64,000 bases of DNA. Origin: Hymenobacter sp. YC55 (GTDB taxonomy: Bacteria > Bacteroidota > Bacteroidia > Cytophagales > Hymenobacteraceae). The stretch is from assembly GCF_029433095.1 (NCBI RefSeq), contig NZ_JARNTX010000002.1, forward strand, positions 868,001 through 932,000. Reading direction: 5' to 3'. Numbering within the stretch: the first letter of the stretch is position 1; every line of letters begins with the position of its first letter. Below the pieces are notes generated by a model. The model saw only the letters and a program-made list of their open reading frames with translations. It did not search any database and was not told the DNA's origin. A program made the translations under genes and the position numbers. Shown piece after piece: positions 15,916 to 24,658 of the stretch.

Positions 15916-16653
15916 ATGAAGTCCCTTTCCACTTTATTTCGCCGTTTTCTTCTGTTTTTCACCTGGCCTGCTGCCTTGGTGTTTACGAGCTGCGGCGACG
16001 ATGATCTCGCCTCGCCTGATCAGGGCAGAGTGTTGATTACGCATGCTGCAGCATCAGCTAATGTGAAGATGAAGGCATTAGTCGATAACAACGAAATAGG
16101 GCAGCTTGACTATGGTAAGAGTTCCTTCTATTTGAATGTCAATGCCGGTACGCCAACTTTTAAGATCAGTGTAGCCAGCAATGGCAATGAGGTTGCCTCC
16201 CAAGCAGTTACTATAGCCTCTAACCAGTACTACTCGGTATTTGCCTACGCCCCCACGTCCCAGACGGTAGGCTTAGTTTCCTTTCCCGATGACTTAACTG
16301 CGCCTGCGTCAGGCAAAGCCAAGATCCGTATTGTGCACTTGGGTCAAGGAGCGCCTACTTCCGTTAAGCTATCTACGACGGTGCCTGCTGTAGCAGATAT
16401 TCCAAGCACGGAAACCCAGTTCGGTAATGCGTCGCCGTTTGTAGAAATTCTGCCGGGATCATACAACTTAGCTGTTACCAGCGGATCATCGTCTGCAACA
16501 GTTACAAATGTTGGTGATGGCACTGGTTCTGGTAGTGTTGGCAATAAGGCGTACGAAGCCGGTAAAATCTATACGGTAGTAGTACGCGGAGTAAATAGTA
16601 CACTGCTAGACCCGACCTTGCAACCTAGAGCAGTCATAATTCAGAACAACTAA
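15916..16653 (+). CDS. DUF4397 domain lipoprotein
   Basis: 245 residues. A signal peptide with lipobox FTSC is followed by CGDDDLASPD, an acidic start suggesting surface display. The mature part has the DUF4397 pattern in two related halves: RVLITHAAASANVKMKALVDN at the start, and KIRIVHLGQGAPTSVKL in the middle, each followed by beta strands around a YSVFAYAP or YTVVVRG core. DUF4397 proteins are common multi-copy envelope lipoproteins in Bacteroidota; the function is unknown. A terminator follows 22 nt after the stop, so the gene is monocistronic. Confidence 0.88.
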   Translation: MKSLSTLFRRFLLFFTWPAALVFTSCGDDDLASPDQGRVLITHAAASANVKMKALVDNNEIGQLDYGKSSFYLNVNAGTPTFKISVASNGNEVASQAVTIASNQYYSVFAYAPTSQTVGLVSFPDDLTAPASGKAKIRIVHLGQGAPTSVKLSTTVPAVADIPSTETQFGNASPFVEILPGSYNLAVTSGSSSATVTNVGDGTGSGSVGNKAYEAGKIYTVVVRGVNSTLLDPTLQPRAVIIQNN

Positions 16654-16675
16654 ATCCTGCCTAAATTATAGTAGG

Positions 16676-16710
16676 AAGCCTGTCCCGAAAGAGACAGGCT
16701 TTCTTGTATT
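16676..16710 (+). terminator. Rho-independent terminator after the DUF4397 gene
   Basis: A 9-bp stem (16676-16684 with 16693-16701) followed by a T-rich tail to 16710. Confidence 0.85.
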
Positions 16711-16732
16711 TAAGTCCGAATAACATTTTAGC

Positions 16733-16740
16733 TATCTTTG
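16733..16740 (+). promoter_or_regulatory. -7 box of ahcY
   Basis: TATCTTTG ends 29 nt before ATG 16770 and follows the DUF4397 terminator. The -33 element is not clear. Confidence 0.6.
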
Positions 16741-16769
16741 CAGTTGACTCGCAAAAAACCTTTTATATC

Positions 16770-18089
16770 ATGGTTGAGACCAAAACCACGGCCTACGTTC
16801 CGTACAAAGTAAAAGATATGAGCCTCGCAGAGTGGGGCCGTAAGGAAATTCGTTTGGCTGAAGCTGAAATGCCCGGCCTGATGGCATTGCGTGAGGAGTT
16901 CGGTGCATCGAAGCCGCTGAAAGGCGCGCGCATTGCTGGCTGCTTGCACATGACCATTCAAACGGCTGTACTCATCGAAACCCTGATTGTATTGGGTGCT
17001 GATGTGACGTGGTCGTCGTGCAATATCTTCTCTACCCAAGACCACGCTGCTGCTGCTATTGCGGCTGCTGGTATTCCGGTATACGCTTGGAAGGGTATGA
17101 ACGAAGAGGAGTTCAACTGGTGCATCGAGCAGACGCTGTTCTTCGGCGAGAAGCGCGAGCCTCTGAACATGATCCTCGACGACGGCGGTGACCTCACCAA
17201 CATGGTTCTCAACCAATACCCTGAGCTGGCTGCCGGTATTAAAGGTGTTTCCGAAGAAACTACCACGGGTGTACTGCGCTTGTTCGAGCGGGTGAAGAAT
17301 GGCACCTTGCTGTTCCCTGCCTTCAACGTAAACGACTCGGTTACTAAGTCGAAGTTCGACAACAAGTACGGCTGCAAAGAGTCGGCTGTTGATGCTATTC
17401 GCCGGGCTACCGACGTAATGATGGCTGGTAAAGTAGCTGTAGTAGCTGGCTACGGTGACGTAGGAAAAGGTACGGCTGCTAGCTTGGCTGGCGCCGGTGC
17501 TCGTGTTATCGTAACCGAGATTGACCCAATCTGCGCCCTGCAAGCTGCTATGGACGGCTACGCTGTGAAGAAGCTGGCTACTGCGGTGAAGGAAGCAGAT
17601 ATCGTAGTAACTGCTACCGGTAACTGCGACATCCTGACCGGTGAGCACTTCCGCGCCCTGAAAGACAAGGCCATTGTCTGCAACATCGGTCACTTCGATG
17701 ATGAAATCGACATGGCGTGGTTGAACAAGAACTACGGCCACACCAAAGACACCATCAAGCCACAGGTTGACCTCTACAACATCGACGGCAAAGAACTTAT
17801 CATTCTAGCTGAAGGTCGCCTTGTAAACCTGGGCTGCGCTACGGGTCACCCTTCGTTTGTAATGTCGAACTCCTTCACTAACCAAACGTTGGCTCAGTTG
17901 GAGTTGTGGCAGAACGCCGACAAGTACGAAAAGCAAGTATACACGCTGCCTAAGCACCTTGATGAGAAAGTAGCCCGCCTCCACCTCGCCAAGATTGGTG
18001 TTGAGCTGGACGAGTTGACGCCTAAGCAAGCCGACTACATCAAAGTATCAGTAGAAGGTCCATTCAAGTCTGACCTGTACCGTTACTAG
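16770..18089 (+). CDS. ahcY: Adenosylhomocysteinase
   Basis: 439 residues from ATG 16770, the usual length; the longer frame would start inside the terminator of the previous gene. The enzyme hydrolyses S-adenosylhomocysteine to adenosine and homocysteine and so keeps SAM-dependent methylation running. Seen: substrate domain LHMTIQTAVLIETL and WSSCNIFSTQDHAAAA, DDGGDLTN, KSKFDNKYGC with the catalytic Lys/Asp, NAD-binding VVAGYGDVGKGTA, and the C-terminal tail VEGPFKSDLYRY that reaches into the neighbour's NAD site in the tetramer. Codon use looks more biased than in flanking genes, as for a highly expressed gene. A strong terminator follows. Confidence 0.98.
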   Translation: MVETKTTAYVPYKVKDMSLAEWGRKEIRLAEAEMPGLMALREEFGASKPLKGARIAGCLHMTIQTAVLIETLIVLGADVTWSSCNIFSTQDHAAAAIAAAGIPVYAWKGMNEEEFNWCIEQTLFFGEKREPLNMILDDGGDLTNMVLNQYPELAAGIKGVSEETTTGVLRLFERVKNGTLLFPAFNVNDSVTKSKFDNKYGCKESAVDAIRRATDVMMAGKVAVVAGYGDVGKGTAASLAGAGARVIVTEIDPICALQAAMDGYAVKKLATAVKEADIVVTATGNCDILTGEHFRALKDKAIVCNIGHFDDEIDMAWLNKNYGHTKDTIKPQVDLYNIDGKELIILAEGRLVNLGCATGHPSFVMSNSFTNQTLAQLELWQNADKYEKQVYTLPKHLDEKVARLHLAKIGVELDELTPKQADYIKVSVEGPFKSDLYRY

Positions 18090-18110
18090 TCGATACAAGT
18101 AACTAAGAAC

Positions 18111-18149
18111 GTAAAACCCCGCCTGGCAATGCGCCGGGCGGGGTTTTAC
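18111..18149. terminator. Bidirectional terminator after ahcY
   Basis: A perfect 13-bp stem (18111-18123 with 18137-18149) with an A-run on the 5' arm and T-run on the 3' arm, between ahcY (+) and a convergent gene (-). Confidence 0.9.
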
Positions 18150-18179
18150 TTTTAGAAGGTCACCATATTGTTTAGCATC

Positions 18180-19370
18180 TTAATTGCCAGCAGTAAACCA
18201 AGGTACGTTTAACCGACCAGGCAACTGGTAGATATTAATAGTGGTGCTAGGTTGTATTCGGTCGTAATACTCTTCTGAAACCGTGATGTCTTCTGCCTCG
18301 GTGCGCGCCCCCCAAGGAGAAACGTGTAGATAGTAGGTGGTAGTTTTGCCCGATGAATAATGTTTACTGAGCACTTCTGCCTTATGACGAACAGGCTGTC
18401 CTTCATCGAATACACAATTGATAGCTACTGTAGAGCTATAACCGTAAAGCAGCGCAAACGCTATAACACTTAGGTTTATACTCAAGCGCAACTTTTGCTG
18501 CTGCATGAACTCTCGGCTTCCCAATAGCACCACTGCTCCAACCAAAGCGGCTACCGTACCCGCAATTGGCAAAATGGGCGTGTAAGATAACAGCTCGTAG
18601 TCAAGTATGTCGCGTAGAAGTAGCCCAAAAGTGGGAGCGAACAAAGCAGCTGCCACTGATGGATAAGCGCTGTTCTTCTGCTCATCAGGGCGGATGATGT
18701 TACGGTGCCAAAACAAAGCGGCAATACCTGCCAAAGGCACAGCCAACCCTGCAGTAATAGCCCAGAAATAAGGATTTGGTAAGAGAAAAAGCCAAGCTCC
18801 AGTTGCTAGGCCTACACCATTTACTAGTTTAGCTGTTTTGCGAGCAGCAGCTAGGTTCTCCTCTCGTACCGAAGCTGTATGCCCCAGATTATAGTCGTCT
18901 AGAATAGCCCCCTCTTCCTGCTCTTGTTCTTGCTTATCGAGGTCAGGGAATCGGGAGGACAGCCACTGCTGAATTTCGCTGTACTTTTCGCTGGTATAAC
19001 CAATACGAATTTTGGGGTTGGCGGCAGTTCTTGGCTCTACGTATGTGTATTGCTGGTCGATACGGTAACCCTTGATACTATCGAGGGGTAATTCTTTGCG
19101 CCGAAATGCGCCTTGATATACTAGGCTGTCTTCTGTGATGATATGGCGACCTTTTGCTGTTTCGTAGAGACAGTAACAAAAGAACAACCCGAACAACCAT
19201 GCTCCTGCAATAAAGCCAATCCTGATTCCTGTCCATTCGCCCTCGAACATCCAAAGCGGCGACGAGAAAAACAGTAGAATTAGCAGTGGCGCGAAAATGT
19301 AAATAAAGATTCGCCAGCCTTTAGCAGTACCATAAGAACGATACGTTTCCTGAGTTTTGGTTGTTGACAC
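18180..19370 (-). CDS. Multi-pass membrane protein with PH-like cytosolic segment
   Basis: 396 residues from GTG 19370. A -7 box at 19432-19425 overlaps the furthest upstream TTG start, so translation must begin later. Two membrane helices near the N terminus (WRIFIYIFAPLLILLFF and FIAGAWLFGLFFCYCLY) are followed by ITEDSLVYQGAFRRKELPLDSIKGY, a strand pattern typical of bacterial PH-like domains, and an acidic Gln/Glu linker. About four more helices follow, then a C-terminal beta-rich stretch. No specific family is recognised. It is encoded opposite to and behind ahcY, sharing its terminator. Confidence 0.7.
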   Translation of the reverse strand: MSTTKTQETYRSYGTAKGWRIFIYIFAPLLILLFFSSPLWMFEGEWTGIRIGFIAGAWLFGLFFCYCLYETAKGRHIITEDSLVYQGAFRRKELPLDSIKGYRIDQQYTYVEPRTAANPKIRIGYTSEKYSEIQQWLSSRFPDLDKQEQEQEEGAILDDYNLGHTASVREENLAAARKTAKLVNGVGLATGAWLFLLPNPYFWAITAGLAVPLAGIAALFWHRNIIRPDEQKNSAYPSVAAALFAPTFGLLLRDILDYELLSYTPILPIAGTVAALVGAVVLLGSREFMQQQKLRLSINLSVIAFALLYGYSSTVAINCVFDEGQPVRHKAEVLSKHYSSGKTTTYYLHVSPWGARTEAEDITVSEEYYDRIQPSTTINIYQLPGRLNVPWFTAGN

Positions 19371-19424
19371 GATAGCACTAATAACTTTACAGGGATAGAT
19401 AAGAGCAGCACTTTGCGCCCTACT

Positions 19425-19432
19425 CAAATGTA
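19425..19432 (-). promoter_or_regulatory. -7 box of the membrane protein gene
   Basis: Minus-strand TACATTTG (19432-19425), 54 nt before the GTG start at 19370; it decides the start choice. The -33 position reads TTT in place of TTG. Confidence 0.5.
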
Positions 19433-19491
19433 CGCCACAAGTAAAAGCTTAAAAAGCAACGCTATATCAACTTTCGAGGGAATTATAAGCT

Positions 19492-20364
19492 TTAGTCTTG
19501 AAAGAAATTATGTTGCACAAGCCGCTCTGTTTCGTGCCATAGTGACTGTGCGTTTTCTAGTGTGTTGAAAGGATGCTTTACAGCCTTAGCCTGTTTCTTC
19601 TCGAAATATCCGCCACTCACCTCAGCGCCTACAGGCTCTGAAGCCAGAAAGATGCTGGTTGCTGCGCCCTGCTCTACCGTTAGCATGAAGGGGCGAAACA
19701 CTTTGGTGAGAACAGACAACCAGCCGCTGGAACTGTCACCGAAGTTGCTGGCCACTGCGCCAGGATGCACCGCATTTACCGTTACGTTATGGATATTTCG
19801 TGCCCGTAGCTGCCGCGCCAACTCCTGCGTGAACATGATGTTGTAGAGCTTGGTGTTGCCGTACACCCGCATGGGGCTATAGCTGCGCTCCGACTGAAAA
19901 TCGGAGAGGTTAGGTTTCGCGAAGTGGTACGCTTCGGAAGCCAGATTCACGATGCGGCCATCTGAGCTTTTCATTAGCTCATCGAGTAGCAGGCTAGTGA
20001 GCAGAAAAGGGCCGAGGTGGTTGGTAGCAACTCCCATTTCATATCCATCAGCCGACACTTGGCGCGGGTGCCCAAACAGCAATCCAGCATTGTTAATAAG
20101 TATGTCAAGGCGAGGATAAATTCGTTTGAATGTCTCGGCGGCTTTTCGTACTTGTCCTAAGTCTGACAGGTCACAGAGTAATACCCCTATTAAATCGTGG
20201 CCGGCAGCAGCTACAATCTTACGTCGTGTAGCTTCGGCTTTCTCCGCATTGCGTGCTAGCAACACCACATGGGCACCTTGTTTGGCTAGCTCGCGAGCTG
20301 TTACTTCGCCAATTCCAGATGTGGCCCCTGTAACAAGGGCAATTTTGCCTTTTAAGTCTGACAT
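19492..20364 (-). CDS. Short-chain dehydrogenase/reductase, retinol-dehydrogenase-like
   Basis: 290 residues, cytosolic. Classical SDR features: NAD(P)-binding T12-GATSGIG, DLSDL and NNAG, IVNLASEAY with the catalytic Ser, YGNTKL with catalytic Tyr and Lys, and NAVHPGAVASNF. An Arg after the second strand (LLARN) suggests NADPH. The length and the PGxxxTx-like stretch match the RDH/WWOX-like branch of SDRs, which reduce carbonyls of varied lipophilic compounds; the substrate cannot be told. It lies on the minus strand between two unrelated genes and has no visible promoter box. Confidence 0.9.
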   Translation of the reverse strand: MSDLKGKIALVTGATSGIGEVTARELAKQGAHVVLLARNAEKAEATRRKIVAAAGHDLIGVLLCDLSDLGQVRKAAETFKRIYPRLDILINNAGLLFGHPRQVSADGYEMGVATNHLGPFLLTSLLLDELMKSSDGRIVNLASEAYHFAKPNLSDFQSERSYSPMRVYGNTKLYNIMFTQELARQLRARNIHNVTVNAVHPGAVASNFGDSSSGWLSVLTKVFRPFMLTVEQGAATSIFLASEPVGAEVSGGYFEKKQAKAVKHPFNTLENAQSLWHETERLVQHNFFQD

Positions 20365-20449
20365 ACAGTGTAGTAACGGGATGTGACTGAAGTATACGTA
20401 GGCTAACGGTTGAGGCTACTTCTTACTTTACTTTCTTTGCTAGCAGCGT

Positions 20450-21319
20450 TCAATGTTCAATTCGCAGCCGTTGAGTGGCAACTCGACCAGTAGTTGCTTC
20501 TCGCACTCTAACCACATAGTTGCCTGCAGGCAAGTGCTGAACTTGTGCCGTGGTGGTAGCCGTCGGGACGGAGATAGTTTGCGCAGGTCTTCCTGCTATA
20601 TCGTAAATAGTTGCCTCACATGTAGCGTTGCTGGTCACCCTCAGGGTTAAAATATCCGACGCTGGATTGGGGTACATGCTATTAAGTAACGGTTTTGAGG
20701 TCTGAGTTATAGATAATGTAGAAGCCATCTTTGTAGTAAGATTTGGGTAAGGCGTTCGAGGCTCTACTTTATAAATAGGTAGGCTGTCGAGCATTGTTGT
20801 ATAGAGCCTGTGCAGTTTCTTAGGTTCGAATTGGAGCTGCAGAATACCTGTAGCCGAGTCGTGGTGCTGCACCAGGTCGGGGAATTGGCCAGCTCGAACA
20901 GCCTGCTCTACAAGGTTGAGCTGGCGGTAAGCATCGTCTAGCCCCTGTACCTGGTTGCGTTTGATTCGGACGGCATGAACCCAGTAGCGTGTATCGCTAA
21001 TAGGCCAAGTAAAGTAATACAGGCCACGGTAGCGGCAAACCCACACCCGTTGTAGCGTATCGCCGCTAACAGCATCGGTGAGGAGATTGAGACGAGTTGA
21101 CGCGTCGTGTTGAATGCGCAGTTCTAGCGTATCCTGCCCAGAAAGTAGCCGTACCTCTCTCCCAACTACCTTAGTTAAGTCGAGCGGGTGACGCACCGGG
21201 TAATGGCTAAAATAAAAAAGAGGTGGCCACTCAGCCGGGCCATCACAGCCACTACTTAAAAGCAGCAAGCATATCCAAATAGGCAGGTAGCTGAAGCGGA
21301 ATAAGCTAGAAGTAGGCAT
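20450..21319 (-). CDS. T9SS type A sorting-domain protein with lipobox
   Basis: 289 residues. The N terminus has a hydrophobic helix ending in lipobox LSSGC (Cys25). Residues about 45-190 form an unrecognised beta-rich domain with many Tyr and Trp. From MYPNPASDILTLRV to the end is a type A T9SS C-terminal domain: the PNP start motif, IYDIAGR, LPAGNYVVRV and a final basic strand. T9SS cargo crosses the outer membrane and loses this domain. A lipid anchor in the inner leaflet and a T9SS signal are hard to combine, so either the Cys is not modified or the protein is delivered in an unusual way. Confidence 0.82.
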   Translation of the reverse strand: MPTSSLFRFSYLPIWICLLLLSSGCDGPAEWPPLFYFSHYPVRHPLDLTKVVGREVRLLSGQDTLELRIQHDASTRLNLLTDAVSGDTLQRVWVCRYRGLYYFTWPISDTRYWVHAVRIKRNQVQGLDDAYRQLNLVEQAVRAGQFPDLVQHHDSATGILQLQFEPKKLHRLYTTMLDSLPIYKVEPRTPYPNLTTKMASTLSITQTSKPLLNSMYPNPASDILTLRVTSNATCEATIYDIAGRPAQTISVPTATTTAQVQHLPAGNYVVRVREATTGRVATQRLRIEH

Positions 21320-21338
21320 AATGCAGCATGGTATAACC

Positions 21339-21361
21339 TGTATTTGATGCCATCAAATACA
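21339..21361. promoter_or_regulatory. Perfect 11+1+11 palindrome, candidate operator
   Basis: TGTATTTGATG, a single C, then CATCAAATACA, in the 84-bp spacer between the divergent T9SS-cargo and GT2 genes. Symmetry and position fit a dimeric repressor site, but no regulator is known. Confidence 0.45.
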
Positions 21362-21403
21362 AGAAGTAACCCAGGCCACAGAAAACCTGGATATTTGCAG
21401 TAC

Positions 21404-22195
21404 ATGCCAGCTGTCCCTCTCTCCGTCGTCGTTATTACTTACAATGAAGAGCAAAATATTGCGCGTTGCCTGGAAGCCCTGCACGATGTAGCGGAAGACG
21501 TGTTGGTGGTAGATTCTTTTTCCACTGACCGCACGGTGGAAATCTGTCAGCAGCATGGGGTGCGTGTCGTTCAACACGCGTTTGAAGGGTATGTGGCGCA
21601 AAAGAATTTCGCTACCACCCAAGCTTATCATGATGTTGTGCTTCAGCTTGATGCAGACGAGGTGCTTACCGAAGAACTGCGCCAAAGCATTCGGCAGGTA
21701 AAGCAGCACTGGCAGCATGCTGGCTACACACTAACACGGCTTACCAACTACTGCGGTACCTGGGTGCGCCACAGCGGCTGGTACCCCGACCGGAAGCTTC
21801 GCCTTTACGATCGGCGGCAAGGAGAATGGCAGGGCCTGTTACTACATGAGCGGTTCCAACTCGCAGACGGACAAGCAGCAGGTACTTTATCCGGTGATTT
21901 GCTGCATTACTCTTACTATTCCGTAGAGCAGCACGTCAGCCAGCTAAACCGTTTCACGAGTTTTGCAGCCGACGAGTTGTGGTTGGCAAATAAGCGACGC
22001 GTCACGTTGTTTCACCTTCTGCTTAAACCCTGGTGGCGGTTTGTGCACGGCTACTTTTTTCGGCTAGGCTTTCTGGATGGTTTCGCAGGGCTCAGTATCG
22101 CCGTTATTTCTGCCTTAGGGGTATTCTTGAAGTTCGCCAAGCTCAAATTCGGAAGAAGCGAAAATAGGATAGGAGGAAAGAGCAATGAACAATAA
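21404..22195 (+). CDS. Family 2 glycosyltransferase, WaaE/KdtX-like
   Basis: 263 residues from ATG 21404; the 20 codons upstream cover a palindrome and lack protein-like composition. GT-A fold: LSVVVITYNEEQNIARCLEAL, VVDSFSTDRT, and the metal/nucleotide-binding LQLDADEVL (DxD). RHSGWYPDRKLRLYDRR and LLHERFQL then match the lipopolysaccharide core glucosyltransferase WaaE/KdtX group. A C-terminal amphipathic/hydrophobic helix (FRLGFLDGFAGLSIAVISALGVF) probably ties it to the inner membrane. It starts a three-gene plus-strand block with GT9 and an O-antigen ligase, which points to lipopolysaccharide or glycan assembly. Confidence 0.88.
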   Translation: MPAVPLSVVVITYNEEQNIARCLEALHDVAEDVLVVDSFSTDRTVEICQQHGVRVVQHAFEGYVAQKNFATTQAYHDVVLQLDADEVLTEELRQSIRQVKQHWQHAGYTLTRLTNYCGTWVRHSGWYPDRKLRLYDRRQGEWQGLLLHERFQLADGQAAGTLSGDLLHYSYYSVEQHVSQLNRFTSFAADELWLANKRRVTLFHLLLKPWWRFVHGYFFRLGFLDGFAGLSIAVISALGVFLKFAKLKFGRSENRIGGKSNEQ

Positions 22196-22237
22196 CACGC
22201 GCGTACTACGGATGGTCTTCTCTCTAACTAGCGGAAA

Positions 22238-23275
22238 ATGACTTTTTTGGTAAGCCGCACAGATGCTATCGGCGACGTGGTACTCACGCTGCCAGTATGC
22301 GGGCAACTAAAACAGCTTTTTCCAGGCTGCCGTGTCGTCCTCATCGGCCGCACCTACACCCAAGCCGTAGCCGAAGCCTGTCCGTGGGTAGACGATTTTG
22401 TGAATTTCGATCTTCTGAGTGCGCTGCCCAAAGTCGAACAGATTCAGTTGCTGAAGGCGCAACATGCTGAGGCCATCCTGCATGTATTTCCCAATAAGCT
22501 ACTGGCTACCCTAGCTCGCCAAGCCGGCATTGCTATCCGCATCGGCACTCGTAATCGTGTATTCCACTGGTTTACCTGCAACCGATTAGTTGCGTTAAGT
22601 CGGCGGCATTCACCGCTGCACGAGGCGCAGCAGAACTTGCAACTAGTAGCCCCGCTTCATGCAGGTATTTCGCTCTCTGTAGCAGAAGTAGCAAACTTAG
22701 TACGGCTGCAGCCCTCCGAGCAGCTTGATCCACAATGGAACCAGCTCCTAAGTGAGCGAACTGCAACGCAGCTCAACGTTGTGCTGCACCCTCGTAGCCG
22801 CGGTAGCGCCCGCGAATGGGGGTTACCGCATTTCGGTACGCTGGCTCGGCTTTTGCACGCGGCTGGGCACCGGGTATTCGTGACGGGAACTGCTGCCGAA
22901 GGAGAAGAACTGCGAGAGTGGCTAACAGAACATCAATCCTATTTGACTGCCAACCTGACGGGGCGCCTAACGTTGCCTCAACTCTTGGCTTTTTTGCACC
23001 AAACCGACGGGATAGTGGCCGGAAGCACAGGGCCTCTACACTTAGCTGCTGCTTTAGGGCGTTATACGTTGGGCTTCTATCCCCCCATCCGACCGATGCA
23101 TCCCGGTCGTTGGGCGCCATTAGGGCCACGCGCCGAATACCTTGTGTTTGACCGTCCCGACTGCCAAGACTGCCGCCGTCAGCCAGCGGCATGTACTTGT
23201 ATCAAAGCGTTAGCTCCTGCACAGGCTCTGCACCACATTTTAGCCTGGAAACCAATGCCTAACTTGCCAAGCTAA
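22238..23275 (+). CDS. Family 9 glycosyltransferase (heptosyltransferase-like)
   Basis: 345 residues. GT-B fold of the ADP-heptose:LPS heptosyltransferase family: N-terminal FLVSRTDAIGDVVLTLPV with the conserved D-x-x-G-D, CRVVLIGR, and in the C-terminal half LHPRSRGSAREWGLPHF, HRVFVTGTAAEGEEL and the nucleotide-binding GSTGPLHLAAALGRYTLGFYPP. Such enzymes add heptose or a related sugar to the lipopolysaccharide inner core on the cytosolic face. A cluster of Cys near the end (DCQDCRRQPAACTC) is notable and could be structural. It follows the GT2 gene by 42 nt. Confidence 0.9.
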   Translation: MTFLVSRTDAIGDVVLTLPVCGQLKQLFPGCRVVLIGRTYTQAVAEACPWVDDFVNFDLLSALPKVEQIQLLKAQHAEAILHVFPNKLLATLARQAGIAIRIGTRNRVFHWFTCNRLVALSRRHSPLHEAQQNLQLVAPLHAGISLSVAEVANLVRLQPSEQLDPQWNQLLSERTATQLNVVLHPRSRGSAREWGLPHFGTLARLLHAAGHRVFVTGTAAEGEELREWLTEHQSYLTANLTGRLTLPQLLAFLHQTDGIVAGSTGPLHLAAALGRYTLGFYPPIRPMHPGRWAPLGPRAEYLVFDRPDCQDCRRQPAACTCIKALAPAQALHHILAWKPMPNLPS

Positions 23276-23297
23276 GTTATGGCTCCTGTTATCTTTT

Positions 23298-24587
23298 ATG
23301 ACCGAAGTACTTGTCGCAGCCCCTTCTCTACGTCAGCTCTACCAAACCGGGCGTGTGTCGCAGTACTTATTGCTGCTGGCCTGTGTAGCTGCCGTTATTG
23401 GGCTTTTTGCCTCTAGAGCCTTAGTAGCCTTGAGCCCTATAGTGGGCGTAGTTGCTGCCTGTACACAGCCACAGTTGCGTGCCAATCTACGACAGTGGCT
23501 ACGGCTGCGAACCGTAGTTAGTATTGCCCTGCTTTACTTGTTTATCGTACTAAGCGGCCTTTACACTACAGAGCTCGGAATATGGCGGCACGAGGTGTAC
23601 CGTAAACTGCCTTTCGTGGTAGTACCGCTGGCGTTTGCTGTAGCAGTGCCTCTTAGTGCACGCCAGAAGTTTGGTATCGGGCTGCTTTATGTTGGGTTAG
23701 CCACGCTGTTGTCAATAACTACCTTACGAGGATATCTGGTTGATCCTGAAGAAGCCAACCGCATGATAAATATGGGGCATAACATCCCCGCTACCACGGG
23801 GATATTCCATATTCACTTCAGCATCATGCTGGCGCTAGCTTTTTTCTTTGCCTTGCTTATGCGGTCCAGTCCTATAGCCATACCGGCCACTCGCTGGCTG
23901 TTGCTCGGCTGTGCCCTTGTGATATTTATTGTCATGCACGTGCTGGCCTATCGCACCGGTCTTTTGGTGCTTTATGCCATGCTTCTATTTGATGCAATTA
24001 GTTTAGTGGTCTTGCAACGACGCTTCTTATTAGGCCTGTTTACCTTACTAATCTTAGTAGGCTTTCCGCTGGTGGCCTATCACTCCCTGGATTCAGTAAA
24101 AGAGCGAGTGGATACTACAATCTATGATATAGAGCACTATCAAACGCAGCAAGATATCAGCGACTTTTCGGCATCCAAGCGTCTTGCTGCCTGGGAAACC
24201 GCTTTGCTCATAGCGCGTGAGCACCCGATCCTAGGAGTAGGCATGGCCGACGTCGATAAGGCTATGCTGTATCAGTACGCCTACTATAATTTTGGCATGA
24301 AGCCCAAAAACTGGGCTATGACCCATAACCAGTACCTAGAGTACGCTGTTGGAGGCGGAGTAGTGGGGTTGTTGCTGTGGTTGCTGGTATTGTTTGCGCC
24401 TTATTTGCAACCTCCATTACGTAGAAATCCGTACGTCATACATTTCCTGCTCATGATGAGCGTGGCCAACTTGGTTGATTCGTTGCTACAAATGCAAATT
24501 GGTTTCAATATGTTCGTGTTTCTCTACGGTTTTCTAGTGGTAAGCGCTGAACGAGAGGCCCGCCACACAGCTGTTTCAGCTGCTTGA
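23298..24587 (+). CDS. O-antigen ligase family (WaaL/Wzy-type) membrane protein
   Basis: 429 residues with about 11-12 hydrophobic helices. A large periplasmic loop between helices contains ERVDTTIYDIEHY and SASKRLAAWETALLIAREHPILGVGMADV, matching the Wzy_C/O-antigen ligase signature with its conserved Arg, Trp and HP-x-x-G-x-G. MTHNQYLEYAVGGGVVGLLLWL carries the conserved HN-x-y-L motif. The family joins undecaprenyl-linked glycans to lipid A core or polymerises repeat units. It starts 22 nt after the GT9 stop, so the three genes are probably cotranscribed. Confidence 0.9.
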   Translation: MTEVLVAAPSLRQLYQTGRVSQYLLLLACVAAVIGLFASRALVALSPIVGVVAACTQPQLRANLRQWLRLRTVVSIALLYLFIVLSGLYTTELGIWRHEVYRKLPFVVVPLAFAVAVPLSARQKFGIGLLYVGLATLLSITTLRGYLVDPEEANRMINMGHNIPATTGIFHIHFSIMLALAFFFALLMRSSPIAIPATRWLLLGCALVIFIVMHVLAYRTGLLVLYAMLLFDAISLVVLQRRFLLGLFTLLILVGFPLVAYHSLDSVKERVDTTIYDIEHYQTQQDISDFSASKRLAAWETALLIAREHPILGVGMADVDKAMLYQYAYYNFGMKPKNWAMTHNQYLEYAVGGGVVGLLLWLLVLFAPYLQPPLRRNPYVIHFLLMMSVANLVDSLLQMQIGFNMFVFLYGFLVVSAEREARHTAVSAA

Positions 24588-24613
24588 ACGGGATGGTATA
24601 ATCAGTACATTTG
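24584..24613 (+). promoter_or_regulatory. Bacteroidota promoter of the ECF sigma gene
   Basis: TTG (24584-24586), exactly 19 nt, then TACATTTG (24606-24613). The -33 element overlaps the end of the O-antigen ligase gene. It sets the start of the sigma gene at ATG 24659. Confidence 0.85.
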
Positions 24614-24658
24614 TTTACAAGGCAGTTTTCAGTATCTGCCTCTATCTGCCGAGCCTCT

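Noticed and set aside
16728..17741. Minus-strand frame of 337 codons opposite ahcY
   Set aside because: It mirrors the codon bias of a highly expressed gene; the product has no domain and its composition is that of reversed ahcY codons.
22238..24587. A novel multi-gene defence or biosynthetic island
   Set aside because: The GT2, GT9 and O-antigen ligase genes fit ordinary lipopolysaccharide assembly; no nuclease, toxin or NRPS/PKS genes were seen anywhere in the window.
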